Origin: Pyxicephalus adspersus
Taxonomy: Eukaryota > Chordata > Amphibia > Anura > Pyxicephalidae
NCBI RefSeq assembly: GCF_032062135.1
Contig: NC_092859.1
Coordinates: 109,813,952 to 109,877,951 of the forward strand
Length of the DNA: 64,000 nt
Direction: 5' to 3'
Under the pieces are notes generated by a model. It did not search any database, was not told where the DNA came from, and saw only the letters and a list, made by a program, of their open reading frames with translations. A program made the position numbers and the translations under genes. Position 1 is the first letter of the stretch, and each line of letters starts with the position of its first letter. Of the stretch, positions 51,470 to 63,536 are shown in pieces.

Positions 51470-53160
51470 TCTGGTCCATCACCTAAGACCTGTCCTGAGA
51501 CCTGTGTAAGAGTGGTGGCTACACTCTCTGCCGATGTACACAGGACAGCGATGGGATTGTAACCCTGTGAGTCTTACCTTAGCATAGGAATGCAGGATGA
51601 TTCAGGAAACTGGCAGAAAGCTATCAGGTACTGGAAAGCGAGTTAATGGAAAAATCCCCCTCTCCCTGCAAGCATGTAGATTGTTCTGTTGCCAGGGAGA
51701 CAGGTCATCAACAAAAATCCCAAACATACATATATTTTTACATGAAGGTAGCCAGTTCCTCTATGTAATAGAAGGAATACAAGTAAGGTTACAAAAAAAA
51801 AAAAAAAAATGAAGTAGGTGGAGCTTAACAGAGACACCAAACCGGACAGAAATGAAGCGTCCAAGAAGTTAATGGCGGTATCACTCTTAGTCTAGCCCAT
51901 CACCAAAGACCTGTCTGGCTGGGGGTGCCCCCACCAGGAGCAATGGCTCCTGCTGGCATAGCTCCTAAGGTCGATTTGGCCCCCAACCCATCCCACCTAG
52001 ACAAGGTGGCGATACCATCAAGAACTGAAAAAATGTGTGAGAGTGCTGGCTACACTCTCTGCCCTGTATACAAGACAGTTATGGAATTGGCTTGTAAGCC
52101 TGATATGGCCTGTGAGCCCTACCTTAGCATAGGAATGCAGGATTGATTTAGACCACCCTCCACATCCCAGCATAGAATGCAGGATGATTTCGGACATCAT
52201 CCACAACCTATTAGAAATCAAATCGTACACCCTATGCTTAAGGAAACAGGTCCTGCTGTCTGTCCTCCATAAAAGGGGTACACCCTCTTCCCCCTATTAC
52301 AGCTGAATCTGAGCACTCAGACGGGACAGCAGTGGGCCTCACAGGGGCTCCCAGCCAATTGCCACTCTGGCCTGCTATTTATATGAGCAGTGAGAAGGAT
52401 AATGGACTAGTCCATCTGGTACCATAGGGGGATCTTTATATCATTTGTTTATTTCCTCCACTCCCTCTTCTTTCAAATAAAGATTTATAGAGCCCTCAGT
52501 GTAAATGGATAAAAGTTGTCACATTCAGGAAACTGGCAGAAAGCTATCAGGTACTGGAAAGCGAGTTAAAAGTTACAGTCAATATACCCTGTGGGCTTCA
52601 ATAGTGTAGTGCCCTGTATACAAGACAGCTAGGGGATTTTAAGCCTGTGAGCCTTACCTTAGCATAGGAATGCAGGATTGATTTAGACCACCCTCCGTAA
52701 CCCAGCATAGGAATGCAGGATGATTTAGGCCACCATCCACAACCTATTAGAAATCAAATCGTACACCCTATGCATAAGGAAACAGGTCCTGCTGTCTGTC
52801 CTCTGTAAAAGGGGTACACCCTCTTCCCCCTGTTACAGTTGAGTCTGAGCACTCAGGACGGGACAACAGTGGGCCTCACAGGGGCTACCAGCCAACTGCC
52901 ACTCTGGCCTGCCAGCACTGCTATTTATAGGAGCAGTGAGAAGGGTAATGGACTAGTCCATCTGGTACCATAGGGGGATCTTTATATCATTTGTTTATTT
53001 CCTCCACTCCCTCTTCTTTCAAATAAAGATATATACAGCTCTCAATGTAAATGGATAAAAGTTATCACATTCAGGAAACTGGCAGAAAGCTATCAGGTAC
53101 TGGAAAGCGAGTCAATGGGAAAATCCCCCTCTCCCTGCAAGCATGTAGATTGTTCTGTTC
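51470..53160. repeat. Tandem array of LTR-like units of about 550 bp
   Basis: Two near-identical units run at about 52061-52570 and 52611-53115, offset by about 536-550 bases. An internally deleted copy lies at about 51470-51690 and part of a further copy at 51885-52060. Each full unit carries 'cttagcataggaatgcagga', 'cctattagaaatcaaatcgt', 'ggactagtccatctggtacc', a TATA-like 'ctatttata' and about 90-100 bases later 'caaataaag'. TATA plus polyadenylation signal in that order resembles a retroelement LTR, but no internal coding region, primer-binding site or terminal TG/CA pair was identified. Simple tandem duplication of a non-coding repeat is the alternative. Confidence 0.7.
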
Positions 53161-53171
53161 TGGTATTTTTG

Positions 53172-53280
53172 TAGGTTGATATGGTGGAGATAGGTGATGG
53201 GGTGCGCTGGTAATACTGCAGGGTGATATGGAGGAGATAGGTGATGGGGTTAGATGGTAATACTGCAGGGTGATACATAG
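53172..53280. repeat. 47-bp minisatellite, two to three units
   Basis: Units contain 'gatatggtggagataggtga' or 'gatatggaggagataggtga' and end 'ggtaatactgca'. A third unit is degraded. It directly follows the LTR-like array. Confidence 0.85.
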
Positions 53281-54485
53281 TTCAGGAAGTGGGGGGGTGA
53301 TGGGGTGCACTTTTTTAATATTGTAAACAACCACCTGCTGTTCCTAATCTGTTAGAATCTGGCTGCAGAGGTCTGCAGAGTTTTAATTGTTATCTTTAAA
53401 TACCTTTACATTAAAATCAGCTAGAGATGGGGATGGCTTGATGCGAAGCTCCTTTACGGCTTTTTATTAATATTTCAAAAGCCAATAGTCCAAAATCTGT
53501 ACGCATGTGCGTTGTAATATTATTCACCCTATGTTAATTGTCTTGGTTCATGCATAATTTTGTAGCAGTGCTAGTTAGTGAGAATACTAATTGGAAATGT
53601 GAATGATTCATAATTGTTTTGTTAGGGTTTTACTATGTGCTGAGAAACTGTTATTGGGAATTGATATATCTTGGATTTAAAAATAAATAAATATAGCATT
53701 ATGTTTTGCCATCCATGGTTGTTCAGTATTAGTTTTCCTTGGTTGTATAATGTCATATAAAGCACATTCTCTGTCACAGATCTGAAAGAAGTATGTGGCA
53801 AGAGAAGTTATAGTGATGCCAGAATTATAGTCCTGGAGACTTCTGGGTTCTGGGTCTGTGACTTATAAAATACCAAAGCTAAGGACATTTTTGGAAAAAG
53901 CGGTAAACAAAAACAGCCCGTGTATTTTTGTTAGCTTCCTTAAATAGTAACTTTAAAAAAAAAATGTATTTTAATGCTCCTAAGGCCTGCGCTAAAAACA
54001 TCAAAAACAGCTCACGCTGCAATATTAACTTTCAATCTGCGGCTGTTCCCAGTAAAACCTTTTCTCAGTTTCTTCCTTACTCCTTTTTTTAAGCTTAAAA
54101 AGACTACAAGAGTTTCACATTCACAATGCGATGTAGCCAAGATAAATGGTACACACAGTAGTCTTTAAAGCTGCCATATTATAATGTTGGATAGCTTACT
54201 GTAATATTTATGAATTAGAATTCAACCTTTGTTCATTACTGTAAAAACAGTCAGACTGGGTGAGGATCTCATGGTTTTTGGGTCTAACACATCACTCTCA
54301 TAGAAATAATGGGTCAGGTAAGAAAGCCTGTCTCATTTGCTATGGTGCTGCAGTGATAAAAAGCACTAGAATTGCTGTCAGAGAGTCTAAAACATGCAAA
54401 ATATGGTCTACGTCATTAATAAATAAAAGTGTGGTAAAATACCAATCCAAGGAAATACCCCAAAAATGACAGTTGGCAAACTTAC

Positions 54486-56275
54486 TTTTTCATGTTTATG
54501 CTTTTCCTTATCTTTGTCCTTCTTTTCTTTTTCTTTTTTCTCCTTTTCCTTGTCTTTTACTTTTTCTTTGTCCTTCTTTTTCTTCTTCTCTTTCTTATCT
54601 TTCTTTTTATCCTTCTCCTTCGTTTTCTCCCTTTCTTCAACTGACTTTTCAGGAAGTAACGGCGACATGGAAGGCATCAGAGAGGGTAGCCTGACAGCAC
54701 TGGGAGTACTCATCACTGGAAGGGATATATCTTTTGGTGTTAGCAATACAGGGGTCAGCGGTAAAGATTTTACCTTTTCCTCTTTGTTCTTGTCTTTCCC
54801 CTTTTCTTTTTTTTCTTTATCCTTTTTACCCTTTTCCTTATCTTTCTTTTTATCCTTATGCTTTTCCTTATCTTTCTTCCCACTGCTTTCCTTTTGCTTT
54901 GATTTTAGGTCAGAGTCATTTGAATCCTTTATCTTTAACTTGTGGACCTCTGAATCTTCATCTTTAATGGAGTCCTTCCACTGAAGTTTTGAATCTTTGC
55001 TACTATCCTTCTCTTTTTCCTTTTCCTTTTTGTCTTTGTTCTTTTCCCTGTTTCTATCTTTCTCCTTCTGCTTTTCCTTGTCTTTTTTCTTCATCTTTGC
55101 TTTCAATTCTTTCTTTGACTTTTTCTTTATTTCAACAGGAGAAGCCAATTTTATCTGGTCCGCATGCACTTTGATAAGTGGTTCAGGAGTAGGAGGAGAG
55201 GCTGAAGGAGAAGAGAAACACGGCTGACTGATGGGGTTACTTGGTGGGGTTTCTTGGTTGACTTTTCGTATTACCTCATTTATGGAGTCATCCATAGTCC
55301 ATGAAACATCAGAACTAGAAGTTCCACCTGAACCGGCTACCGGTGTGCTACAAGCCTTACCAAGACTGCTGCTAGAAGTGGACATTTTAGGTGTAGCAGG
55401 TTCTGCAATGGTAAGTCTCTTAGGGCTAGTAAATACTTTACCCTCAGACTCTGAACCTGAGGAAAACTCAAATGGATCGGGTTCTTGCTCAGCACAAGCA
55501 CGCGCAATCACAGCATCAATTGAATCTTCAATGGTATTATCAGCCACAGACGGTTTCCTAGAAGGATTTTCAGCATTATTTTTTTCAGTTTCTTGCAGCA
55601 TTTGATTTTGCTTTATCTGTATGTTATCTCTTCCTATCTTTTCACTTAATGCAACTAGTGGTGTACGGTTTGGTGTTTCTGACTTTACAGGTAATTGAGG
55701 AGTGGGGACAGCAACTTTTGGGCTCTTGGGGCTTTTAGGACTTTTTGCACGCCCAGGAGATTTCTTTTCTTTTGGACCAGATTTAGGTGACCGTATAGGA
55801 CTGCCAAGAACTGTTGGCAGTGGTGTGGATTTAGGAGACTTTGATTTTTGTCCTGGTGAACCTTTTGATTTAGATTTTGAGGTCAGTGTTTTTGATTCTA
55901 TCTGCTTAGAAGAGGGGGTTAGGGATTTTAAAATAGGAGACATTGCTAATGCTTCTGGGACAGGAAGAGCCAATCCTGAACTGTCCTGTATGTGATTGGG
56001 TGACATAATAGGGGGGACCTTCTGAGCATTAATTGAACTAAGTGGTTCTCGTGGTTCTACCGGGCTATCTAAAATATCCCCTTTAGTGTTCATTAATCGT
56101 TGTCGTTTTGCAAACGGCATTTCTTCCATTTCTGGACTCTCCAGAGGTCTCTTATGCAAAAAGTTTTCATCATTGATAGTTTCATCATCATCATCCAACT
56201 CTCCTTCTTCAAGAGGAACTTGCATAGCTTCAGCCGATGTCCCGCCATCTGTGGGCACTTGCTCCTCTTCTTCCT
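54486..56275 (-). CDS. taf3: TAF3 exon 3 (large central exon), TFIID subunit 3
   Basis: This exon encodes 596 full codons of TAF3, a nuclear TFIID subunit that links the complex to H3K4me3 at promoters. Residues are counted from its first full codon. An acidic start (EEEEQVPTDGG) leads to a second acidic stretch (GELDDDD, about 24-30). A basic patch KRQR lies at about 56-59. SP/KSP repeats at about 130-186 include SPIRSPKSGPKEKKSPG. The conserved block IDAVIARACAEQEPDPFEF lies at about 252-270. A K/E/D-rich tract runs from about 383 to 596, broken by a proline/leucine linker at about 510-550. The recalled human protein matches closely throughout. The exon starts after 'tacag' with two bases of a split codon and ends K|gtaagt in phase 0. 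It has no true start codon, because it is internal. Reading through the donor adds 25 intron-encoded residues. Confidence 0.96.
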
Positions 56276-56482
56276 CTGTATTACATAAATAGAAAAAAAT
56301 AAATAAAAATGAGGCAAACTAAAAAGTTTTTATTATAAATATGTTATTTGTGTGCACAAAAGTAATGTCAGAAGAAAACAAAATTAATTTTGTTTGAACA
56401 CTTCTAAACTAAAGTTCAATTATGGGCTTTCTTAAACCTCTCTTAATTTCTTAAAAAAATTTTAAATTTCTTAAAAATTTTC

Positions 56483-56745
56483 AGGTCTTTGGGGGACCCC
56501 TGCTATGAATACTACATCCACAACTCACAGGATATTAGTGCGGTGGTCAGGGGCAAGAATGCCTCCTACATTGATAGTCAACAATGGCACCCTTACAAAT
56601 AGCTAAAAAGATCATTGGTTTCCATTAAACTGACCCAATCTTTGCACTCTAGCATAAGATCTAGTACCCTTTGGCACAAAGGGTACTAGGCACAAACGGC
56701 TCAAGGTACCCCTAGCAGGAAGGAAGCCTATTTAAAACACTGGTT
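56483..56745. mobile_element. hAT-like MITE, family A (decayed, inverted)
   Basis: 'tattagtgcggtggtcaggg', 'gcctcctacattgatagtca' and 'taaaaagatcattggtttcc' match the family A body in reverse. It lies about 200 bases upstream of the TAF3 exon 3 acceptor on the transcribed strand. Confidence 0.7.
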
Positions 56746-57901
56746 TAAAGGACAGACTTAACAGTGTGTTTCAATATATTTTAATGATAAATTCAAAGGA
56801 ACTGTGAGGTCTATGCAGCAGGTAGGTGGTACTAGAATGCAAAGATCTAGCTAATAAAAAAATATTAACACAGATTAAAGATTTACTTTCTTTGCACCCA
56901 CAAAATAATAACATACTGGTTTTCCACAAACTTTACATGACTAAACTCTGAAGAACAGAAGTTCAGTTATGGCCAACCTACATCATGCAACATCACATAT
57001 GAATATACAACTGTGACCAGCAGAGTCCTAATTGTTTCTGCACTGTTGTTGACCTAACCTGCAGCCACACTGAATTTTCTTAGATCAAGTGTGTAAATGG
57101 CATTGTTCCTCCAAACACAATCAACAGTTATCCAGCATAATGTCAGACAACAGATTAAAATTCTACAGGTACTTTGTGCACAACTTTCACCCTATCCTAA
57201 TTTGAAAAGAAAAGAAAATAATTGAGTTATTAACAGCTTAAGTCTGCTTAGAACAAGGATTAAAGGCTATGTAAAATACACACAACTTAAAACAAACACT
57301 GATGTCCATTTTTTTTTTAATTGTGCTCATTTTAGAGTATTTAAGTATTTCAGATTGATCTCAACATGTTGACTTTTGGCACTGCCAACAAATACACATG
57401 CCAACAATTTATATTTGCATGTACCCAAAAGAAAGCTAAGACGTTATGTACACACACCAAGCATGCCACCTAACATTATGAATGGACTAATATATATGGT
57501 AATGCTGCTATATCACATAAAGGCAGAAGGCCCAGATAACAGCAATAGGTTTCTATGACTACACACCAGACCGGTATGTTTACAGGCTGCTGACACCACA
57601 TGAGAATTTAAAGCACCTGGTTATTTATGATATAGTTTATGATAAAGGATACATCCACCCATTTTCCCTGCCTGCCAGATACAATAAATTGGCCTCATAA
57701 ATCATCACATTTGTGCCATTTGTGATTATAGTAACACACCACGCACAAGTTTAGAAGGAGTAATTTCTTTCAGGACAACATAGTGCACACACTTGCTTGG
57801 CTTACAGATAAAAATAAATCATACTGGCATGTTTAAATTCAGGTCTGTATTGCTATGGAAATGACAGCTACAGAATGAAAGTCTGAACCTGACTGGTAGT
57901 T

Positions 57902-58170
57902 GTGTTGGCACTCGTGCTGGGTTCACACTATTGTGGAATGCCAAGTGCATTATGCAGCATGTTAACCTGTGTGGTATGAACAGAGCATTTACTTGAATGT
58001 GCTTCCAAATAAAATAAAAAAAAAGATGCATGTAGTTTTTTTTTTGTAACACAGAACAGGGCAATGTAAAGTAGTGTGTTACCTTGCATTGTTGTATGTG
58101 TGTTGTATGTGTGTACAATACTGGTTGTGGTGTCAATAAGAGTGACTGGTACCACAGCTCATTTCTCACT
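57902..58170. mobile_element. Short repeat, family E
   Basis: 'ctgggttcacactattgtgg' at the edge, 'gtgtgttaccttgcattgtt' inside. It is related in reverse to 17916-18065. Chance frames are present on the minus strand. Confidence 0.5.
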
Positions 58171-59084
58171 CATCTTACTCATCATTCATTATACTCACTC
58201 AGCAAAAAATGATGCTAAACCTGTTGCTCCAAGATCAACAAAAATGTAGTATTAGCCAAAGCCTTCGGATGGCCAGATAAAAATCAAACACCATACTGCC
58301 AAAGTAACTTCACAAAAGACAGCAATCAATGTTTCCTCCAACAGTATCTGCAGACACCCAAACTGATTCCTGGTCTGACCAAAGACAGCAGAACCAGACA
58401 ATGGTCAGTAGAGCACTAAAACATGAAAAGTATTCAATTCACTATCAAGATATTATTACAATACAATTTTTCACAGCCATTTACAATAGAATAAAGCACC
58501 AATAACATTCAAATCCACGGCAGTTCATGGTGGGAAAAACATAACTAGGAAATGTCTACTAAACAATCTAAAATGAAAATGGACAAAGCATCCATCCCTT
58601 AATCTACAAAGGAAACTGGGAATAGAAGAAGAATCTACTGTAAATTTCACCACAGACTGAAGCCTGGAGGAACTGCGGTGCATGTATGAGCCTCATAACA
58701 TTATTAACTATGATAAGGCCATCATTTGGTCGGTTTCCACTTCCCACAAAAGTAGATGGTTCTCCTTTGACTGAGGTGAAGAAAAGATCAGATAAAAAAT
58801 TTGACATAGTCAAATAAGATAAAGTATATTGTTTGAATAATTAAATATAAAGCTGGCCATACGTTAGCAGTTACATAGTTACTCTTTGAAAACTGAACCT
58901 AAAGTGCCCTTTCAGGAGACTCCAAAAAAAAAAAAAAATGAATTACTAAAACCTTTCTTAGCAGGTGGATCAACCACCATTTTCTCAGCAAGCTGCATTA
59001 TGGATGCAACCAAAACCATACATTTTTACAGCTTTCAAAAATTAGCCCCGGCCCTATGGCTACATGGTGACGTAAACACCAAGC

Positions 59085-59089
<5 letters not shown>

Positions 59090-59138
<49 letters not shown>
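59090..59138. repeat. AT microsatellite
   Basis: About 24 AT dinucleotides without interruption. Confidence 0.97.
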
Positions 59139-59142
<4 letters not shown>

Positions 59143-59914
59143 CATTGTGTTCAGTAACTTAAAAATAGTAAATCGATAAGAGGAAACCTTGTAGATGAAG
59201 ACAAATAGAACACTAAAGTCCAATCAAAGGCTACCTCTACTCAATGCAGGAGGTAAAGGTCTTCACAACCCCACCAGCTCTAAAATATAAGGTTACTTTT
59301 GCAGGTGGAATAATGGAGGCCATTTCAGAGACGCAGTGAGCCACAATAGTCTACCACAGGCTCAATTGATGTCCCAAACTCTCCCATTCAAGTTAACAGT
59401 TGGGGCTCTTTTTTGCATGCAGTCACAACAAATCTCAGCATGCTTTTGACCTGAAGATCTGCACTGCAGCCAAAGACATGTTCAAATTGTGTTGCCTGTG
59501 GTGCAGTTTTCCTCTCCTAGTTGCACAGCAGCAGTTTTCTGTGTTCCCAGGAGCTGTCAGTCGCAGGGTTTGACACCACATGTGTGAAATTTGCATTATT
59601 CTTTACTATCTGCGTGATAAAGAAATCACTCATTTAAACCAACAAATGTTCCATCAGAAGGAAACTGCCACCGACATCCCCCAAAAACAACAACCATAAA
59701 AAAATGAAATAGTTTTCAGCGGGCTGGTATTTGATTATCATTATCTTCTAAAGAAAAAAAAATACCCAGTTATTCATCAATTATAATCTATCACTGCCAG
59801 CACTGACCTTTTGGAGGAAACACATTTTGCCATTAGTCACACAAGCCTGGGTCAGCTCTTTTACATCACGCTGTTTTGTAGTAAACACGAATACAATATA
59901 AAACTATTAACTAG

Positions 59915-60290
59915 CTCAAGTGACGCCTTCATTTTTATGCAGGACTTGCCCCGCTGCTCTCAATGACCTTGACAAAATTCTGGAAAAGTATCTCAGGACC
60001 TGGGGCTCTAAAGCTATTTTAGAATTAGCTTTGAATAATTGTCCCACAATATGAGTTTCTTGATTAATTGCTTCAGATAAGGTCTCGTTTTCTTCACTGG
60101 CCTCCAGTGGCTCCCCCTTATTTCCCATAACCGCCTGTCTTGTGCCTCTGTACACTGGGAATGGCAAGGAGAAAAATCAGAGATACACCAATTCCATTAC
60201 TCAGGGATTAGCTTTGAGATAACCCTTGGTATTCCATTACTGCCCATTATTAGTGTAATTATTTAATCAAGTTTACTTTGTTTGAAAGAT
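59915..60290. other. Candidate conserved non-coding element in TAF3 intron 2
   Basis: Unique, high-complexity block containing 'ttttagaattagctttgaat', 'ttgattaattgcttcagata' and 'gtgtaattatttaatcaagt'. An 83-codon minus-strand frame covers part of it but has no recognised domain and no good splice context. An enhancer-like element is more likely than an exon. Confidence 0.3.
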
Positions 60291-61004
60291 GCACTAATTG
60301 TTTTCAAAAGCTTATTAGCCAAGTATAAAAGAGTTACAAAACACTGAGGAATTGATCTGTTAACAGCAAAAAAAAAAAAATCAGAAGATATAGACAAAAG
60401 TACCGTACTTTATAAAACCTTATGTTATCAGAACGAAACATGTATTTCAGGTGCGCTAAAAGCATCCAAATAAGTATTAATATTGAATTTATAAACAAAA
60501 ATGTATATTTTATAAAATCACTGATTATAACAATGAATAGTGATCAAAAAATGTAAACTGCAATTGTAGGCCATGTTCTAATAAATAAAGCTTGCCTGGT
60601 TGGTGTTCTGATCCTCTGCTTTTAATGAAATCACATCTTCTGAATCACCTTCCTAGAATGAGTACATAGTTCAAACATTCAGCTAATTGCAGTACAGTTA
60701 TCTGTATGCTTGAACCAGGTGATGATTGAAACTACTAAAGTCAGATCAGCTTTACATTCAGAATCTTTTAGAATGTTAAACTATAGCAGCTTTCATAACA
60801 TCACAGTTTAGGTCCACTTCAAATTTGCTATTTAATCGTAGGCTCTCCTAATTTTTTAAAACATTATTTAATTGCTGGGTGCATCAGAATATTTTAATGC
60901 CAGACCTCAATGCCACTGTTTTTGGTGATCCTGACAAGTTTTGGAACCCCAGGAGACAAAATGTATGCAACATTATATTGGTAACAGCTGTCTACAAGAA
61001 TCTA

Positions 61005-61320
61005 TACCATGCTGCATATATTTGTGAATTAAACCAAAGCCAAGCTAATGTCACAAAAACATCTCCAGAGCATCTCTCCATCCACGGAAATATGTGGGTT
61101 GATCTAAAAATTAAGGGGTTAAGTGTTTGCAGTGCAGCACTAAGGTCAAGTCAAAATGTGTCATTCAGGTAGGAGCTGCATGGTGCAACAACAGGGTATA
61201 ATTAAAGCTGGCTTAATTAGGATTGTCAGGGTTCTGGAGAGAGTGTTTAAATAAATGTAAACCGGAGATCAGGTTACAATGTACCGCTAACAATTAAGCT
61301 TACTCTCTATGATTCAGAGA
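61005..61320. other. Candidate conserved non-coding element in TAF3 intron 2
   Basis: Unique sequence with 'gggtataattaaagctggct', 'taattaggattgtcagggtt' and 'ctaacaattaagcttactct'. TAAT-type words recur. No repeat similarity was seen. Confidence 0.25.
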
Positions 61321-63511
61321 GATTTATGTAAACTTCTTATGACCTTTCCACCAAGAAAACTCTACAGGAAGCTTAAACCAGCCGCATGTACTCTGAGTCA
61401 ACAACAGTTCAGTTTAGGATTCTATAAGATTCTATATGTACCGCTTTCTGTCATTTAATTGTCAATTCACATATTTGATTAAAACAATTCACATATTTGA
61501 TTAAAATATTTATGTTAGAGTAAATTTAATTTGCATATGCTAAAATAGCAAATGGGAACCATGTGTAAACTACGAAGGACCTCTTAATTCTCCCTTTAAT
61601 CTCCCGCTGTAACATAACCATTTGCAGCTGCTGACTTGCTTGGCAAGCACCATATGCTACAACATAGGTGTCTACAAAAAAAAGCAGTGGCTTCTTCCAT
61701 GGATGTAGTAGGAAGAAGAGAACCTCTCTACCTAGGTGCTGGGAACCTTTAAACAAGCATCACAGGCTAAAACTAATCCCTAAAAACATGCTGGGAATGG
61801 CAACCTGGTTCAAGGAAACATATCTATTGTGTAGACTTCCTCTTTAATACAATGCTGTCCGTACTTTCATTTTTGTTGCTAGAAAAAAAATGAATTGCAG
61901 CCAATGAATAATCTGCCTCAAAAGTGCTCATTCCTTGGCTGCTAGTCAAGGGTTTGGCTTCAATATTTACCAAGCTACTGGAGCATCTTTAGAGCTAAAG
62001 ACTTCAAACTCCAATGTCAGGTCATGACTTAGTAGCAATTTCTAGACAAAAGTGTGTATGTAGCCTCAGTCCCAAGTCCTAAAATGTTCCAAAATCAATA
62101 AAATGTGCCTTGTGCTTTCACCAGGCCTCAAATGCAAAAAGACCAATCTGCACATAATATTAAGGCTCCTTTCCAAAGCTAGTTATTGGACAATTTTATT
62201 ATTTTAATTCTAGAGTAAAAAGATTGTCAATGGGTCTCCACCAATTTGTCTGAAGTTTGCATTTTATTTCTGAATGCACAAAGATGAAATCTACGCCAGC
62301 CAGAGCATACAAAATTGTATTTTTGTGTATCCTACTCAACAAATATTCCTCACCAGCATTCTTTACTAAAAGTAATATCTGAACAATGAGACAAATACTG
62401 TTCTTCTGGTGGATTACAAACAAATGAAATCTAAAAATGTTTTACACCACAATCACTTTATACTTTCCATGCTACATTACAAAGACTTCACAAAGGCAGT
62501 TATGAGGGGGAAAAAATGACAGACTCCAATAATTACACGAGGCTGTGAAAATACCTGCATGTTTGGACCGGACAGACTGGCTCCACTACAGGGGTCTGGT
62601 ATGCGACTTTTCTTTCCTTTGCATTATTTTGTCTTGGAACAATCACTTGTTTTATAAAGCATAAAAACTTGATAGGGAAGTGAGTGTGCCACATGCTGAA
62701 CTGAGTAGGGTTAAAGAAAGGAGAAGGATAAAGCTCAAAACCCAGAGCAAAAATACAAACTTAACTCCCTTGTGCATTTGATAAACAGGAAAAACAAATA
62801 AAACAGAAAAATGGTGTAAAGACAGAATTTCATCTGCTCAAACTGTTTTTGGTCTTTACAAATCTTATTGTGAGATTTTGTAATCTACAGGATAAATATT
62901 TGTTGTTTTAGTACAAAATGAATAAAACTACCAAGCAGATATAACTAGGTACAGATGAAGCTGCTCCAGGTACATAAGATCAGATGATTTGCCATGGCAG
63001 CTGTGTGATACCTCATGGGCTGAACAGGTCAGTCAAAAGTTTCTATGATGTTTGGGAAGCCGATGAAAAAAAAACTACAGTTTGAAAGATTGTCCCAAAA
63101 AAAGGTATTTTGGGGCATTTTTAAGCAAAAACAAATCATAAAATGCATAAATAATAAAACATTTAAAAAAAATTATGTATTTTAGGAATTACTTTATTAA
63201 ATAAGGTTTTTCAGATCGGCAGATGTCCAGCTTCATTAGCCATGCTTCCTGCTATGCAAACTTGGGAGTTTATGATTTAAAAAAAAAACATGGGGAGGTT
63301 ACAAATCAGGCCAAAAAAAACACATTTGTGTACCCCTCTGACCCTTGGAAGGTTAGGGGGTGGTTCTTAAACTCAGGTCCAGGAAAAGTGATAAGGAAAT
63401 TGATGTACATCTCAACCAAATAGTGAAACCAAAATTAGACTGTATACAGAAGTGGCTTTTCTAACTAACAAAGGTGACACCAAATCTGGTGTCAATAATA
63501 TTGTAATATAC

Positions 63512-63536
63512 AAATAAATAAATAAATAAATAAATA
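63512..63536. repeat. AAAT microsatellite
   Basis: Six AAAT tetranucleotides in tandem. Confidence 0.95.

Larger units (their letters stand above)
50542..54485 (-). other. taf3: TAF3 intron 3
   Basis: This intron of about 3.9 kb is bounded by gtaagt and the NAGNAG acceptor. It contains the tandem LTR-like array (51470-53160), a 47-bp minisatellite (53172-53280) and a poly-A run near 51794. About 53300-54485 is unremarkable AT-rich sequence with no coding signal. Confidence 0.85.

Noticed and set aside
54466..55227. Plus-strand open frames of up to 172 codons rich in Phe, Ser and Leu
   Set aside because: They are the antisense of the lysine/glutamate-rich TAF3 exon 3, with biased composition and no domain.
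56256..56258. GTG as the start of a 616-codon protein
   Set aside because: It is an internal valine. A consensus acceptor and in-frame EEEEQ lie directly upstream, and this is TAF3 exon 3.
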